From assembly GCA_021018995.1 (NCBI GenBank), contig CM037598.1:73674671-73738670 (forward strand): DNA of 64,000 nucleotides, written 5' to 3'. This document shows, one piece after another, positions 33,304 to 45,483 of the stretch. Below the pieces are notes generated by a model, which was not told the origin of the DNA, did no database searches, and was given only the letters and a program-made list of their open reading frames with translations. This DNA is from Chloranthus sessilifolius (lineage: Eukaryota > Streptophyta > Magnoliopsida > Chloranthales > Chloranthaceae). Position 1 is the stretch's first letter; the number at the start of each line of letters is the position of its first letter. A program made the translations under genes and the position numbers.

Positions 33304-35758
33304 TGTTGTGTTGCTTACCTTACAATTATTAAATAGTTAAAACAGCAAATTAAATGAACAAACTATAGCAGAGTGGGCTTAAGGCAACTAAGCAATCCTG
33401 TAAGAACCAGGGCTATTGCAGCAAGTTTTAATAGGTAAGTCAGGGTATGTCCACAGGGAAATTTGATTAAACTATGGTAAATCACCAGATCTATGACAGA
33501 TCTAGCACTCTATCCTAATTTAAACTAAATCAAAACAGGAAAGAGGAGAGGTTTCAAAGATTTGTCACTTTACTAAGAACTACAAAAATTAAATGCAATT
33601 GATCCAGATTTGATTAAACAGAGTTAAAGAAGAATGAAAAGATTAAAATCAAAAGGTGGAGAGCAGCAGCTAGGGATTTTGGTCTTTACTAAAAATCAAT
33701 TGGATCAAAGGAAATGTATAGGATAGATTTGTTACAATCCTTCATCTGGCTATAAGCTCAGATGCAAGGTATAAGAATCTAATCTCAACCAAGGTGTTAA
33801 AGCAATCCTGAGGAAAGGATATTTCCATTTATAGTGGCCACAGGTTATCCCAAATATTGTTCCAATCCAATCATCTTGATTAGAATAGGTAAGCTATTGC
33901 AAAAGCTGTGGGTGTCAGGCTACAAGCTCAAGCATCCACAGGAGTATCTAATTCAGGGAAATTAAATACGAAAAAGTGAAATATAGATCAAAATCACTGT
34001 TGAAACCATAATTACATTATAATAACATAACTTACAAACCTATTGTGCACAGATCTGCAATCTGTGCAACACACAATCCATCTACACTGCCTCTGAAACT
34101 CTCGATTTACAGCTCTCAACCTCACCCTAGCTACTGAAGGGGTTTATCCAACCATGATTGGCTGAAAAGAGAATGGGGGAAGAAGGAAGAGAGAGGAAAT
34201 TTTTGGAAGGAAAATGGAGATCGGATTTGGCTCTAGTTCTCTCAATTTTTGGATGATAGTTCTGTAAATTCTTCAAGCTTTTATACTCTTCTCCTCTCCT
34301 CTCAGATTTGCTTCAGCCAATCAGAGCATAAGAGAATAATTCTGTTATTCTGAGCTACTGATGTGGTTGATTTCTCTTTTAGAAGCTCTTTCCCCATTGG
34401 TCCAAAATAGGTAGACCCATGTGATATGGTTAGGGTTCCCATTCGTGCTCAGTGGTGTTCCAAAATTACCCCTAAGGGTTATTAACACGCCTTAGAACTC
34501 GTGCATAGGATCCTGAAATTGGCAGCTGCTATGAAAGGAACTAAGAAGTTCCTAATTCGATTATCGATAGGTTCATGGATCCTCTCGATAGGTTCTGAGT
34601 TCAGCTTAGTGTTCTCATTGACAGGTTGAAGTGGCCTTTGACAGGTTTGGAGGCTTCTCGAGAAGTTCAGCTGACTAGTCGACAAGATTGGAGTACATTT
34701 CTATCTTCTGTCCAGTTCTGCAATGATCCTCTCGACAGCTTATAGAAAATCCTGTCAACATCTTTGTAAAGCTCTCGTTGAGCTTTTGACAGGTTGCTTG
34801 AACTTTAAGAGGATGAGCGTGGCTTTAGGTAAGTTGTCGATAGGTTCAAGACTCAAATGGTCGATAGGTTGGAAGCTACACCTGTCGACAAGTTGCATGG
34901 GAGGTTGGCTGAAGAGGGTTTTGGAATCTCGACAGGATTGGCTTGAACTAGTCGATAAGATTGACAGAGAAATCTTAACTTTTGCCTGAGCTACTTCAAT
35001 CCTCTCGACATCTTATACAAAATCTTGTCGACCGATTGCTGGATCCTCACAAGCTCCTCTGCATTTCCAGGTAAGATTTCGACAAGTTCTCTTCTGATGC
35101 ACCTCCAACCTCTCGACAAGATCTTTACTTTTGTTTCCAGAACCTCACGACAACTTAGCTTCTTTGCCTTCTAACTCCTCGATAGGTAGGAGCACACTCT
35201 CTAATCCTCTCGATAGGTTCATATATAACACCCAACCTCTCGGCAGCTTCATCCCCTCCAGGTATCCCCTCGACAGGATCCACTAGTGTACTTTCAACCT
35301 ATCGATCGGTCCTGGGAAGCTCTCAACAGCTTAATGGAACCTCTCGATATCTTAGCTTTTGAGCATCAGAACCTCTCGACAGGTTCTGCTTTGTGCTTCC
35401 ACAGCTGATACACATCTTTGGTGTGATGTTCTTCATTTATTCAACCCTCAGCAGCCTCCTGGTGGGTTCACTCTTCATTCCTTGCACTGTAATTGGTCCC
35501 AAGCACACCTAGTTGGGCCCATGACCTTCTCATGAACTTCTAAAGCTCTGTGGACTATTTAATTGGCTGGCCTTTGGGTTGTTTGAGCACATGTTAAGTA
35601 GTAGGTTGCTTCTTTGGCCTTTTTAGATGGATGTCTATACTAAGGCTATAATTTATTGCTTATCTATAAAATATGCTTAAAATACCTTATTAGTCAGCTC
35701 AAGGGTCCATCAAAGGTCAGGTTAGGAGGTGAAAAATGGTATTTTTCACTGCTTAACA
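33304..35758 (-). repeat. 3' LTR of Ath-A
   Basis: On the minus strand it starts TGTTAAGCAGTGAAAAATACC at 35758 and ends ...ACACAACA at 33304. TATA-like TATAAAAG at 34285-34278 on the minus strand. It holds the TCGACAGG array. Its partner is 47396-49850. Confidence 0.92.
34560..35420. repeat. U3 motif array, TCGACAGGTT type (3' LTR copy)
   Basis: About 25-30 copies of CTCGACAGGTTC, TCGATAGGTT and variants in both orientations. The ideal form is the 16-base palindrome AACCTGTCGACAGGTT. The equivalent array in the 5' LTR is at 48650-49500. C/T variation (TCGACAGG versus TCGATAGG) is common, as expected from CpG or C deamination. Confidence 0.85.
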
Positions 35759-35777
35759 GACCCCCAAACCTAAGTTT
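35759..35777 (-). promoter_or_regulatory. Polypurine tract of Ath-A
   Basis: On the minus strand AAACTTAGGTTTGGGGGTC directly before the LTR start TGTTAAG. Confidence 0.88.
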
Positions 35778-37712
35778 TGCTAGTCCCTGAGCAAAGGAGA
35801 AAGTAAAAATAATTATTGAAAATGAAAAATATCACTTTTGTAGGGAGCACAGATGCATTTAGCATATGCATCAAGCCTTTTAAACCACTAGGTGATCCCT
35901 AGTGGAGGAGTGAAGTCTCTAAGGGTTTTCAATGAAGGTACCCACAAACTTCTCCAATGACCCAATTAATATCAATGCATCATATTAAAAACAAAATTCA
36001 AGCAAAATCAAATTTATTCCACACCTTGTTCATTCAATCATAGAGGATTCTTAGCAAAAAATCAGTAGAATAAAATTGAACTCTGCTGTAATTCCTTCAT
36101 AATCAATCAACTCATGTCAAGAAATTTTGCATGAGAATTAATGCAGGGCTTACCATGAAATTGAGAATTATGTTTTGATAATGCCCCCAACAAACTCAAT
36201 GTCAGACCCAAGTCTCACCAGGGCTGTCTCTCACAAACAATAGAAGGGTGTATCATTTCACACAGCTCAAGAGTGGTTACAGCCCTCAAATAAGACTACA
36301 AGCATGAGCATAGGCAGTGCTCTAATTTCTGAAATTTTCTAACTCTTTTCCCCATAGATGATACAAATCCTCATCTCCACATGACAGCTCAATCAATTTT
36401 AGATCAGTAAGGACTTTTTACAAGAAATAGGTTGTAATGTGGCTTATGGGTGAGGTTTATGAAGAATAAAGGGTAAGGAAAGCTTCAAAATTGAGAAATC
36501 AGTAAGGTAAGGAGGTGACATGTACACCTTCTTCAATTCATCACAAGCTTCATCTTCTTTAAATTTTTAGATTTGAAGTGATTAATTTCCAATCCTCATT
36601 TCAACGTTTCCAATGAAGTGACTTCTCTCTCATTTTTGTTTTTTACTTTTCAATTTTTTTTTTCCTTTTGTATGTTTTTCTTTTTTTGTATTTTTCCCAA
36701 TATTTTTTTTATATTTTTATGGGCTGAAATGCCACAACTGCCATCAACTGTGTTTCCTTCTCTATCAACCAAACATCAAACCTTGCACCTCTAACCTCAC
36801 TTCTCCTTCCATTTCCTGATTTCTCATATTAAGGGTGAACTGAAATAGGTCAAGGGGTTTTGGGTTCAAATTTTCTGATTTTTATCAAAGAAAAATTGGG
36901 ATTTTCAAGGCTCAAATGGCGTGTATCAAGGGCAGCTCAAAGGTGAGAATTTTTAAGCCCAAACTGTCCAAAGGATGGCCTTACTTCATGTCCTCAATGT
37001 CATGAATGTTGTCAAGCTGTTTCAACTTGGATTTGCCTAACTTCTAGTGAGCAAAACTAGATCCAATCAGTCCTTAGAGCAGAAAAAATTGCCAAAACAC
37101 TCCTCAAAGAAATTTTATTCAGGCCCAAATCTCACTGGGTATGGTCTTCCATCAAATTTCTGGGGAATATCCTCATAGTTTTTTCTTTTTTCAAGCTCAC
37201 TGAGCACTAATTTTTGAAAATTCTTGATATTTGCTTCTTGACAATGTTAGAGCTGCAGCACTATTTAGTTTTAAAAAGTTTTTGAATATCCTCTTTTTCA
37301 AAAATTTCAAAAATTAGGTGGGACTTCACAAATTTTGTTTAACATGGCTGCATTAACATTAACTATCCATTGACATACCCTGCCACACCCCCAAACCTAT
37401 GAGAAGCAGTGTCCTCACTGATTTAAAAAGAAAGTGCATGTACAGCAAGGTAAAATCAGACACAAAACAAAATAAAATAATGTAAGAAGCATCATCAAAC
37501 AAGGTACAAACAATCAATTAAAACACACAAAGAAACAAACATAAAGACATAAAGCAAATCACACAAAATATACTAAAGAGAAATTTCATTTATAAGACAA
37601 AAAATTTGTACAAAGCAAGGGAAAAGAACTACAAAAAGAATATACACAAATATCCCAACCAATGACATTTACAAGTCTAATCATCTCAATTATTTGCAGG
37701 CTCATCCTTGAC
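35778..37712 (-). other. Ath-A 3' non-coding region with internal polypurine-like motif
   Basis: No gene supported. A pyrimidine-rich stretch is at 36630-36720. At 37383-37416 the minus strand reads GAGGACACTG...ATAGGTTTGGGGGTGTGG, the same internal motif as in Ath-0 at 2032. It lies right after the end of the extra ORF. Confidence 0.65.
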
Positions 37713-40514
37713 TTAAACTCCTTTTCCTGCAGAGGAACTGGCTTGAGGGGCAGTGACTTGGGCAGGTTCTGTGCCAGTCAGTTCAGTAATTCTTCTTTCA
37801 AGGATTTTTGCCTTCGTTTCAGCCAATAGAACTCTACTTTCACACAGTTTCCTTGTTGCCCTAGTGACCTCTTTGGAGGTAGTTAATCTTTTCTCTAGTC
37901 CATCTACTCTCAATTTCTCTGTTCCTGCAGTGTTCTTCTGGGCTTCATATTGAATCAAAATTCTACCCCACCCCTTTGAGATCCTCAGCAATTGAATTCT
38001 GTGATCCCTCTCCATTTGACTTATCTTCTCATCATAGGGCCTCCTGATTGAGGTTCTGAGGTCAGCCATGCCTCTAATGACATCCCTTTTGAGGTATGGG
38101 TTATTTTGCATGAAATTTAGGAGGGCTGGGTATGGAGGAATGGAAAAGAAAGAGGTAGGTAGTATGGGCAGGTCAGTACTGGAAGAAGGACCAGCCAGCA
38201 ATAGAGAGGGGGTGGATGATGACATGGTTGGGGTGAGGATTGAGGGTAAAGGGTGAAGGACTTCAAGGTCAGGCTCAGTTTGGGTTGGAATTGAGGAGGT
38301 GGAAATTAGGTGTTCAACATCTGTGACAGCATCAGATGTTGCTACTACAGGTGGGGATTGTTGGGGAATGATTTCTAAAGGTCGGGCAATAAGGGGCAGA
38401 TGGAAAGGGATAGGTTGGGGTTCAGGGTCCGTTTAGGTGGAGGCATTGGTAAGTGTAAGTGGAGGGATAATGAGAATAGATTCAATGGGTGTAGTAGCAG
38501 GTGTGGTGACAGCTAAGGTTAAGGGTTTAAGAGGAGGCACCTTAGCAATGGAAACCACTGCTAAAGGACATAGAGGTGGGGTGGGTGTAAGAGTAGGGAC
38601 TGGAAGAGGTTGGGAGGTAAGGGTAGCAGGGCTTATGGTTGATTAGATGGCTTGTAGGCAGGTGGCCATGGCAGCTTGGTTGGACGTGTTGGTTTGGAGC
38701 TGGGCAAGGATGGTAGTAAGAAGGGAAAGGATTTGGGTAGAGGCCTTAGGTGGAATGGGGAGAATGGGTTGGAAGGGAGAAGTGGGGGCATGCATAAAAG
38801 GTGGGGTAGGTGTGGACTGGAATTGGGTAGGCTGTGGTGAGGTTGGTTGTGGAGAATCAGGTAATGGGGAGTATTCATGCCCAATATTGTCCACAATGGA
38901 CTTTATCAAGGATGAAAACCCCTCAGTAGTCAACTGGTCCTCGGTATATGGAGGTGAGATGGAAAAGGTGGGATCAAATTCAAAGGTCATGGATAGTGGA
39001 CAAATGGTGAATGGATCAGCTAATGTGGAAGGTGCAGGGCTGAAAGGTTCAGCAGCTGATATGGATGGGCTAGCTGGAGGTAAGGCAGGGATGGGGTCCA
39101 TGGTAAGAGGAACTGACAGAGGTGTGGATGTGGTAATAGTTGAAAGGGTTGCTGAGCTGCTAGGGGGAATGGAAACTGAGATGGAAGGTATGGCAGGGGA
39201 GGGAGTGGTGAGGCTGGCATCAGAGGAGCTGACCATAGGCAAAATCAAATTGATGGAGAGGATAACTATGGATGCAAAGGTCACAGGTGGAGGCTCTAAG
39301 CTAAGAGCACCAGATGGGAGCTGAAGCTCAGAGGTGACTGATGTAGAGATCTCAGGAGGAGGGATTGAGCTAGTGGCAGCTGTTGGGAGAGGCTCTGAAC
39401 TAGCCGAAGTAAAGGTTCCATGTGCAACAGCAGAGCTGACTGCTTGTGGAGCTTCTATCTCAGGATCCTCACTTGATTAGTTCTTACTCTTCCCAATTAG
39501 GGTCCTACTGGCAGACCACGCCCTCTTCCCAAATACTTTTGGAGTCACCTTCAACACTGGCTCATCATTTGGGAAAGCAAAATTGCCTCTCTTAAAGCAA
39601 GGCAGTGATGAGCCTGCTGTAAGGTAGGTCAGGTAAAGCTTGCACTTTTCGGATTTTCTCATTGACATCCACCATTACATCAAACACCAGCTTGGAGGCA
39701 TTCATAAACTGGCCCTTGTTGAAAAAATACAGGGCATCCACTATGGGGGTTCTCCTTTCTTGCTGATGTCCACTGACATATATGTTTTTCCTCAAAATTG
39801 GATCAATGAACAACATGTTGGGGTGTAGATCTCTCCTCATTATTGACTCCCCAAACCCCACAATGCCTTGAGTGAGGAGCCTGGCCATTGCTTTGAAATA
39901 CACATTTTCAGGTTCTGGCAAACCATAAGATGTGTCAAAAACAGAAGGGACCCCTAAAATGAACCCTATATCACTGTAATTCACAACAATCTCTTGGTGA
40001 TCAATTACAATCTCCAGACAAGGATCAGTTGAACCTGGCTTGGTCATCTTCTTGAGGTTCTGATACCACAGCTTGACCAGCCTAGGGTAAGATTTTTCAC
40101 TTAATGGGGTGGTGTCAACCTGCCTTCATCAAATAATTCAAAGTATCCTTACACTCCTCTTCCTTAGAAAAATAGGGGATGTCAACCATTGTCTTTGGAA
40201 TCAGGCCTAACATATCCACAAATTCATTGGGAGTAAATAGGCTCATAGGGACTTCAAGTTCCTCCTCAGGGTTAGGCACAGGCTCAGGAATTTCAGGCAC
40301 AGGGTTGGACTCAGGTATAGGGTTAGGTTCTGTCTCAGGGGCCTCCTCAATAATTTCTTCACTAATTTAGGCCTGCTTGGATTTCTTAGCTTTCTTATGT
40401 TTCTCAGATTTCTCAGCTTTATCCATGACAAGCTTTCTTTTGACAAATGGGGTCCCCTTGGGCTATTCGGTTCGCTTTGAAAAGGGTAGCTAGGGTATCC
40501 TCTTGATCAGCCAT
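37713..40514 (-). pseudogene. Ath-A extra ORF downstream of integrase
   Basis: ATG at 40514 (MADQEDTLATLFKANR...) opens a frame soon broken by stops; pieces then follow in all three frames (40300-40115, 40047-39592, 39668-39477) and in one frame from 39284 to 37713 with stops. The N-terminal part has a Pro/Glu-rich linker, then a globular-looking region (YSDIGFILGVPSVFD, FGESIMRRDLHPNMLFIDPI). The middle is Pro/Ser/Thr-rich. The end (38225-37713) is a predicted coiled coil. Position fits the extra ORF of Athila elements, sometimes called env-like. I see no signal peptide or clear membrane segment, so an envelope role is not supported. Confidence 0.65.
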
Positions 40515-40839
40515 TGGGCACTCAATCCACACAAATTATATCTCAATAATTCACAAAAATCTTCTAAGTCTCAAATGAATTACCATAACAATTACCAATG
40601 AAAGTACTGTGCAAGGAAATCATAGAGTGAATGGGGAAGGAGGACTTACCAACAGAAACCTAGGGCTTCTCAGATCTCGATGTGCACAGCACCAAACCAG
40701 TCTCCAATAGGTGCAAAATGTAGCTTTTGAGGAATTGAAGCACTTGGAGCAAGGGCACCGTGGGTGGGGTTGGAACCAGTGAGGTAGAGGAAGAAGAAAG
40801 AAAATGGAAATCGGCAGAGAGAAAAATAAAGCTCAGAGA

Positions 40840-41235
40840 CAAGCTGTCGAATGGCTGAATGGAGTTGTCGATAGGTTTAAAACGATGAAAATTGAGTTTT
40901 AACAGGATTGGGAGAAGGTGTCGACAGGTTGATACAACCTGTCGAAAAGTGAAAAGCGACTGAAGGTCTCAAGAGGTTCACTCAATCCTGTCGACGGGTT
41001 CAAGGCTTTAGGGGAAAAAAAAATCACTTCGACAGGTACTCTGAACCTGTCGATATTATACTCAAAAACCTTCAGAACCTGTCAAAATGTTCCTAGATCC
41101 TATTGACAATCATCTTTACTCCTTCAGAACCTGTCGAAAATTGACTTAAACCTCTCGACAGGTCCCAGATCTTGTTGAAATGCATACTGGGAACCTTCAG
41201 AACCTATCGAAATGTTCTCCACTCCTCTCGACAGG
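40840..41235. repeat. Internal TCGACAGGTT cassette upstream of the extra ORF
   Basis: About a dozen copies of the LTR array motif, between the integrase stop (41504) and the extra ORF start (40514). At 40921-40945 two copies face each other: TCGACAGGTT, five bases, AACCTGTCGA, a perfect hairpin. A GTAAGT donor-like site follows on the minus strand at 40649, before the ORF. Confidence 0.85.
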
Positions 41236-41503
41236 TAGTTTTTTAGTTCAAACAAATATCTACTCAGCTCCTAGTCCATCTGTCACACAAATTTATCAAT
41301 TCTTCTCAACTCCCATTCATTTCTCCAGCCTTGGAGTTGATGACACATGCTTTAAACAATTTATGAAGGACTCATGATTTGTAAATGCAAACATCAAGCG
41401 CAATTGGCAACCATATTTATAATGTCAATCATATTTAAAACAAAAACAGCAACAAACACTGATAAAAACAACAGCTATGATACATAGTATATATTTTTGA
41501 GAA

Positions 41504-42960
41504 TCAATCACATTTTGGTGGTTCTTGGAGGTGGATGGTCACCATAGGCTCCACCACATTATCAACAAAAAGTTTGAGCCTTTGACGATTCATCTTCATT
41601 ATCCTACCATCTTTGAGATCCTTGATTTCAACAGCTCCAAATGGGGATACATGCTCTACCATGTAAGGTCCCTCCCATTTGGATCTCAACTTACTTGAGA
41701 AATTTTTTAATTTAGAGTTGAATAACAATACCTTGCTGCCCACTGTGAACTCTTTCCTCAGTAAATGCTTGTCATAGAAGGCTTTGGTTCTCTCTTTGTA
41801 GATCCGAGCATTGGAGTATGCTTCCAATCTTAGCTCATCTAGCTCTGATAGTTGGAGCCTCCTGTGCATGCCAGCAAAAGTTAGATCAATGTTCAATGCT
41901 TTAACAGCCCAATAGGCTCTATGTTCTAACTCTACTGTCAAGTGACAAGCCTTGCCATACACCAGTCTGAAAGGAGACATGCCAATTAGGGTCTTATAGG
42001 TAGTCTTATAAGCCCACAGTGCATCATTAAGCCTCATTGCCCAGTCCTTCCTATCTGCCCTAACTGTCTTCTCTAGGATGTGCTTTATCTCCCTATTTGA
42101 TATTTTAACCTGCCTACTAGTCTGGGAGTGGTAGGGAGTTGTAATCCTATGTGTAACAGCATACTTCTTGAGCAAGCTCTCAAAATTTCTGTTATAGAAA
42201 TGGCTGCCCCCATCACTGATAATGGCTCTAGGGGTGCCAAATCTTGAGAAGATATTTTCTTTGATGAATTTTAAGACAGTCTTATGGTCATTAGTCCTTG
42301 TGGAAATGGCTTCCACCCATTTAGACACATAGTCCACTGCCACAAGGATAAAACTATACCCATATGAAGAAGGAAAAGGGCCCATAAAATCTATTCCCCA
42401 GATATCAAAAAGTTCAACAAGTATGGGCTGTAGAGGCATGGAGTTTCTTTTGGAGATACTTCTCATCTTTTGGCATCTTTCACAAGCTTTACAATGCTCT
42501 CATGCTTTCTTGAAAAGAGTGGGCCAATAAAACCCACTTTGGAGCACCTTAGCAGCAGTCATGTTCCCACTGAAGTGGCCTCCACAAGTATGTTCATGAC
42601 ACATGGTTAGTATGTTGTGGAAATCCTCATCAGGAACACATCTCCTTACAACTTGGTCTGCACAATGCTTAAATAGGTATGGGTCCTCCCACACGTAATG
42701 TCTGATCTGTGAAAAGAACAGCTCCTTATCCATTTTGTTCCAATGTGGGGGGATCTTACCCATAGCCAAGTAATTCACAATGTTCCCAAACCAAGGTGTA
42801 GGGGTGTTGATAGTGAACAGCTGTTCATCAGGGAAAGAGTCATTGATAGGCAGTCTATCAAACTCCTCAGTTAGGATCCTAGATAAGTGGTCTACAACCA
42901 CATTTTAAACCCCTTTCTTGTCCTTAATTTCAAGATCAAACTCCTGTAATAGGAGGATCC
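41504..42960 (-). pseudogene. Ath-A integrase
   Basis: Zinc finger: HEHTCGGHFSGN (42590-42630) then CKACERC (about 42480-42500), with a TGA between the two halves near 42502. Core from 42466: WGIDFMGPF (first Asp), [10 protein letters not shown] (second Asp), [12 protein letters not shown] (Glu). The C-terminal part has [12 protein letters not shown] and ends at 41504. Apart from that stop, the core and C-terminal frame of 320 codons is intact. It is in a different frame from the RT part, so a frameshift lies between 43069 and 42901. Confidence 0.9.
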
Positions 42961-44217
42961 ATCTGATTAATCTTGGCTTAGTATCCTTTTTTAATAAAAG
43001 GTACTTCAGGACTGAGTGGTCAGTGAACACCACTATCCTAGATCCCAACACATAAGACCTGAATTTCTCTAAAGCATAGACATTGCCAGCAATTCCTTCT
43101 CAGTTGTGGTGTAATTTAACTGAGCATCAATCATGGTTTGGCTTACATAAACAATCACACAAGGAGCCTTATCCTTCCTTTGTCCCAAGACTGCACCAAT
43201 AGCAAAATCTGATGCATCACATATCAATTCGAATGGCAAAGAAAAATCAAGTGCTTGAAAGATAGGTGCAAAGGTTAAACAACCTTTCAAATGCTCAAAG
43301 GCATGGAGACATTCATCATCAAACTCAAAGGGAACCTCTTGTCACAACAGGTGACAAACAGGTTTCATGATCTTGCTAAAATCTTTAATGAATCTCCTAT
43401 AGAACCCAGCATGCCCCAAAAAAGATCTAACTTATTTCACAATTTTTGGTAGGGGTAAGTGTACAATCAAATCAATTTTAGCCTTGTCTACCTCAATGCC
43501 TCTGTGAGAAACCACATGGCCAGGGACAATGCCTTGATTGACCATGAAATGACTCTTTTCCCAACTTAAAACCAAGTTGGTTTCCTCACATCTCTCCAAC
43601 ACAAGGCTGAGATGGTATAGACATTGGCTAAAGCTATCCCCAAAAATAGAGAAATCATCCATGAATATCTCTAAAAACTGATCAATCATGTCAGAAAATA
43701 TAGCATATATGCACCTTTGGAAAGTTGCAGGGGCATCGCATAGTCCAAATGACATCCTTCTATAGGCAAAGGTGCCAAATGGGCATGTGAAAGTTATCTT
43801 TTTTTTATCTTGTGGATAAACAGGTATTTGGTTATACCCAGAATATCCATCAAAAAAATAATAGAAAGCCTTGCCTGCCAACTTGTCCAAAATTTAGTCA
43901 ATGAAGGGCAAAGGGAAATGGTCTTTTGTGGTTTTCAAATTGAGCTTTGGATAGTCTATACACACCCTTCAACCTGTGGTTTCCCTAGTTAGAACAAGCT
44001 CACCAGAATTAGCTTTAATCACAGTAATTCCAGATTTCTTAGGGACCACCTGAGTAGGTGTCACCCATTCGGAATTTGAAATTGGGTAGATGACTCTAGC
44101 AACTAGTAATTTGACCACTTCTTTTATTACCACTTCTTGCATGTGGGGGTTCAATTTTGTCTGCATTTCTCTAGAGGGTTTGGAACCCTCTTCCAGGTAG
44201 ATTTTATGCATGCACAC
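42961..44217 (-). pseudogene. Ath-A reverse transcriptase and RNase H
   Basis: The RT begins near 44217-43969 (EVVKLLVARVIYPISNSEWV), continues past TGA near 43968 and TAA near 43893, and keeps DGYSGYNQIPV, the FG.CDAPATFQR block and the catalytic IFMDDFSIFG (about 43650). RNase H at 43290-43069 begins PFELICDASDFAIGAVLGQR. All pieces share one frame with gag and protease; the breaks are stop codons. Confidence 0.9.
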
Positions 44218-44250
44218 AGCAGGGTTGATACCCCCAAGGTCGGCAATAGT

Positions 44251-45480
44251 TCAGCCTATTGCTCTCTTATGCTTCTTTAAAACACACAACAGTTCTTCCT
44301 CTTGCTCATCAGTGAAAGTGGAAGAAATGATCACTAACAATTTCTTGTTTGCCTCCAAAAAAATATATTTCAAGGTCTTAGGCAGCTGTTTCAACTCTAC
44401 ATCTGGTGGACATACGAGAGAAGGCAACAAAGGTGCCTTTGATGGTGGTGGAAGAGGCAATACAGCAGGTTTCCAAGGAGGATACCTTGTTGCTAGCCCC
44501 ATATCAGAAATTAAGGCTTTCACCTCTTGAACCATGGGTGTGGGGGCCTTCCCTTCCATAATCTCACTTCACACATTCTCAAAAACATCACAAAAATCAT
44601 CATCATGCAGCAGCTTGGGCAAAGTCTCTTCCACAAGCTCATAAAAAACATTAATTAAAAAGCAATCCTCACTATCCAAGTGAGGCTGATTAGCTGCATT
44701 ATAAATATTCAATTTCACTTTCATGTTGCCAAATAATACCTCCATTACTTCTGATCTACACTGAATACAAGCATTGGCAGTGGCCAAGAATGGCCTGCCC
44801 AAAATCACAGGAATAGAGGTGGTGCACTTGCTTGGCTCAATGTCAAGCACTAGAAAATTTGCTGGGTAGAAAAACTTATCAACCCTAACTAATGCATCCT
44901 CTATCATTCTCACAGGCCTCCTCTCAGATCTGTCAGCTAGTTGTAGCACCACATGTATGGGCTTCAATTCTCCCAAGCCTAACTTCTCATAAACTAAACA
45001 TGGAAGTAGGTTTATACTAGCTCCCAGATCTAACAAGGCCTTCTCAATGGTATGATTCCCAATGATGCAGGGGATTGTGGGAACTCCAGGGTCTTGCAGC
45101 TTGGTTGGGGTTACAATGGATAGCACTTGGTTCCTTTTCTTAGCACAAAAGACCTTCTTAGATAGGTGTATCCTAGACTGTCTTTTGTGGGTGCATAATT
45201 CTTTCAAGAACTTTGCATAGGCTGGAACTTGCTTGATAGCATCAAGTAAAGGCAAGTTGATCTTTACTTGTTTTAATATTTCCATCATCTCCTCAACCTT
45301 AACATTCCCCTTATCGAAAGAGGAAGGTGCTTGAAGTACATTGAGAAATGGCAAATGGGGGACTGATCTCCCATTTGCTGCCTTAGCAATTTCATCAGAT
45401 TTCTCTGTATTTTTATTTTCAGTTTTTGCTTGGGGTACATCCACACCCCCTTTATTTTTTATATGATGCTCCTGCTGCAT
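44251..45480 (-). pseudogene. Ath-A protease and linker to RT
   Basis: The frame 45480-44569 (303 codons) ends a gag tail and contains the retropepsin-like domain: IEKALLDLGASINLLPCLVY, where DLGAS replaces the usual D-S/T-G-A, and IPVILGRPFLATANA at the end of the domain. The linker 44559-44251 (ELKQLPKTLKYIFLEANKKL, FTDEQEEELLCVLKKHKRAI) leads to RT. A TGA near 44567 separates them in the same frame. DLG in place of DTG/DSG is common in Athila copies, so loss of activity cannot be judged from it. Confidence 0.88.
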
Positions 45481-45483
45481 ATC

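Noticed and set aside
38643..39324. Long open frames on both strands
   Set aside because: The minus-strand Pro/Ser/Thr-rich frame belongs to the extra ORF of Ath-A; the plus-strand Gly/Val/Met-rich frame is its mirror, caused by biased composition.
37713..40514. Envelope protein gene of Ath-A
   Set aside because: Position would fit the so-called env-like ORF, but no signal peptide, no clear membrane segment and no cleavage site is visible; the end is a coiled coil.
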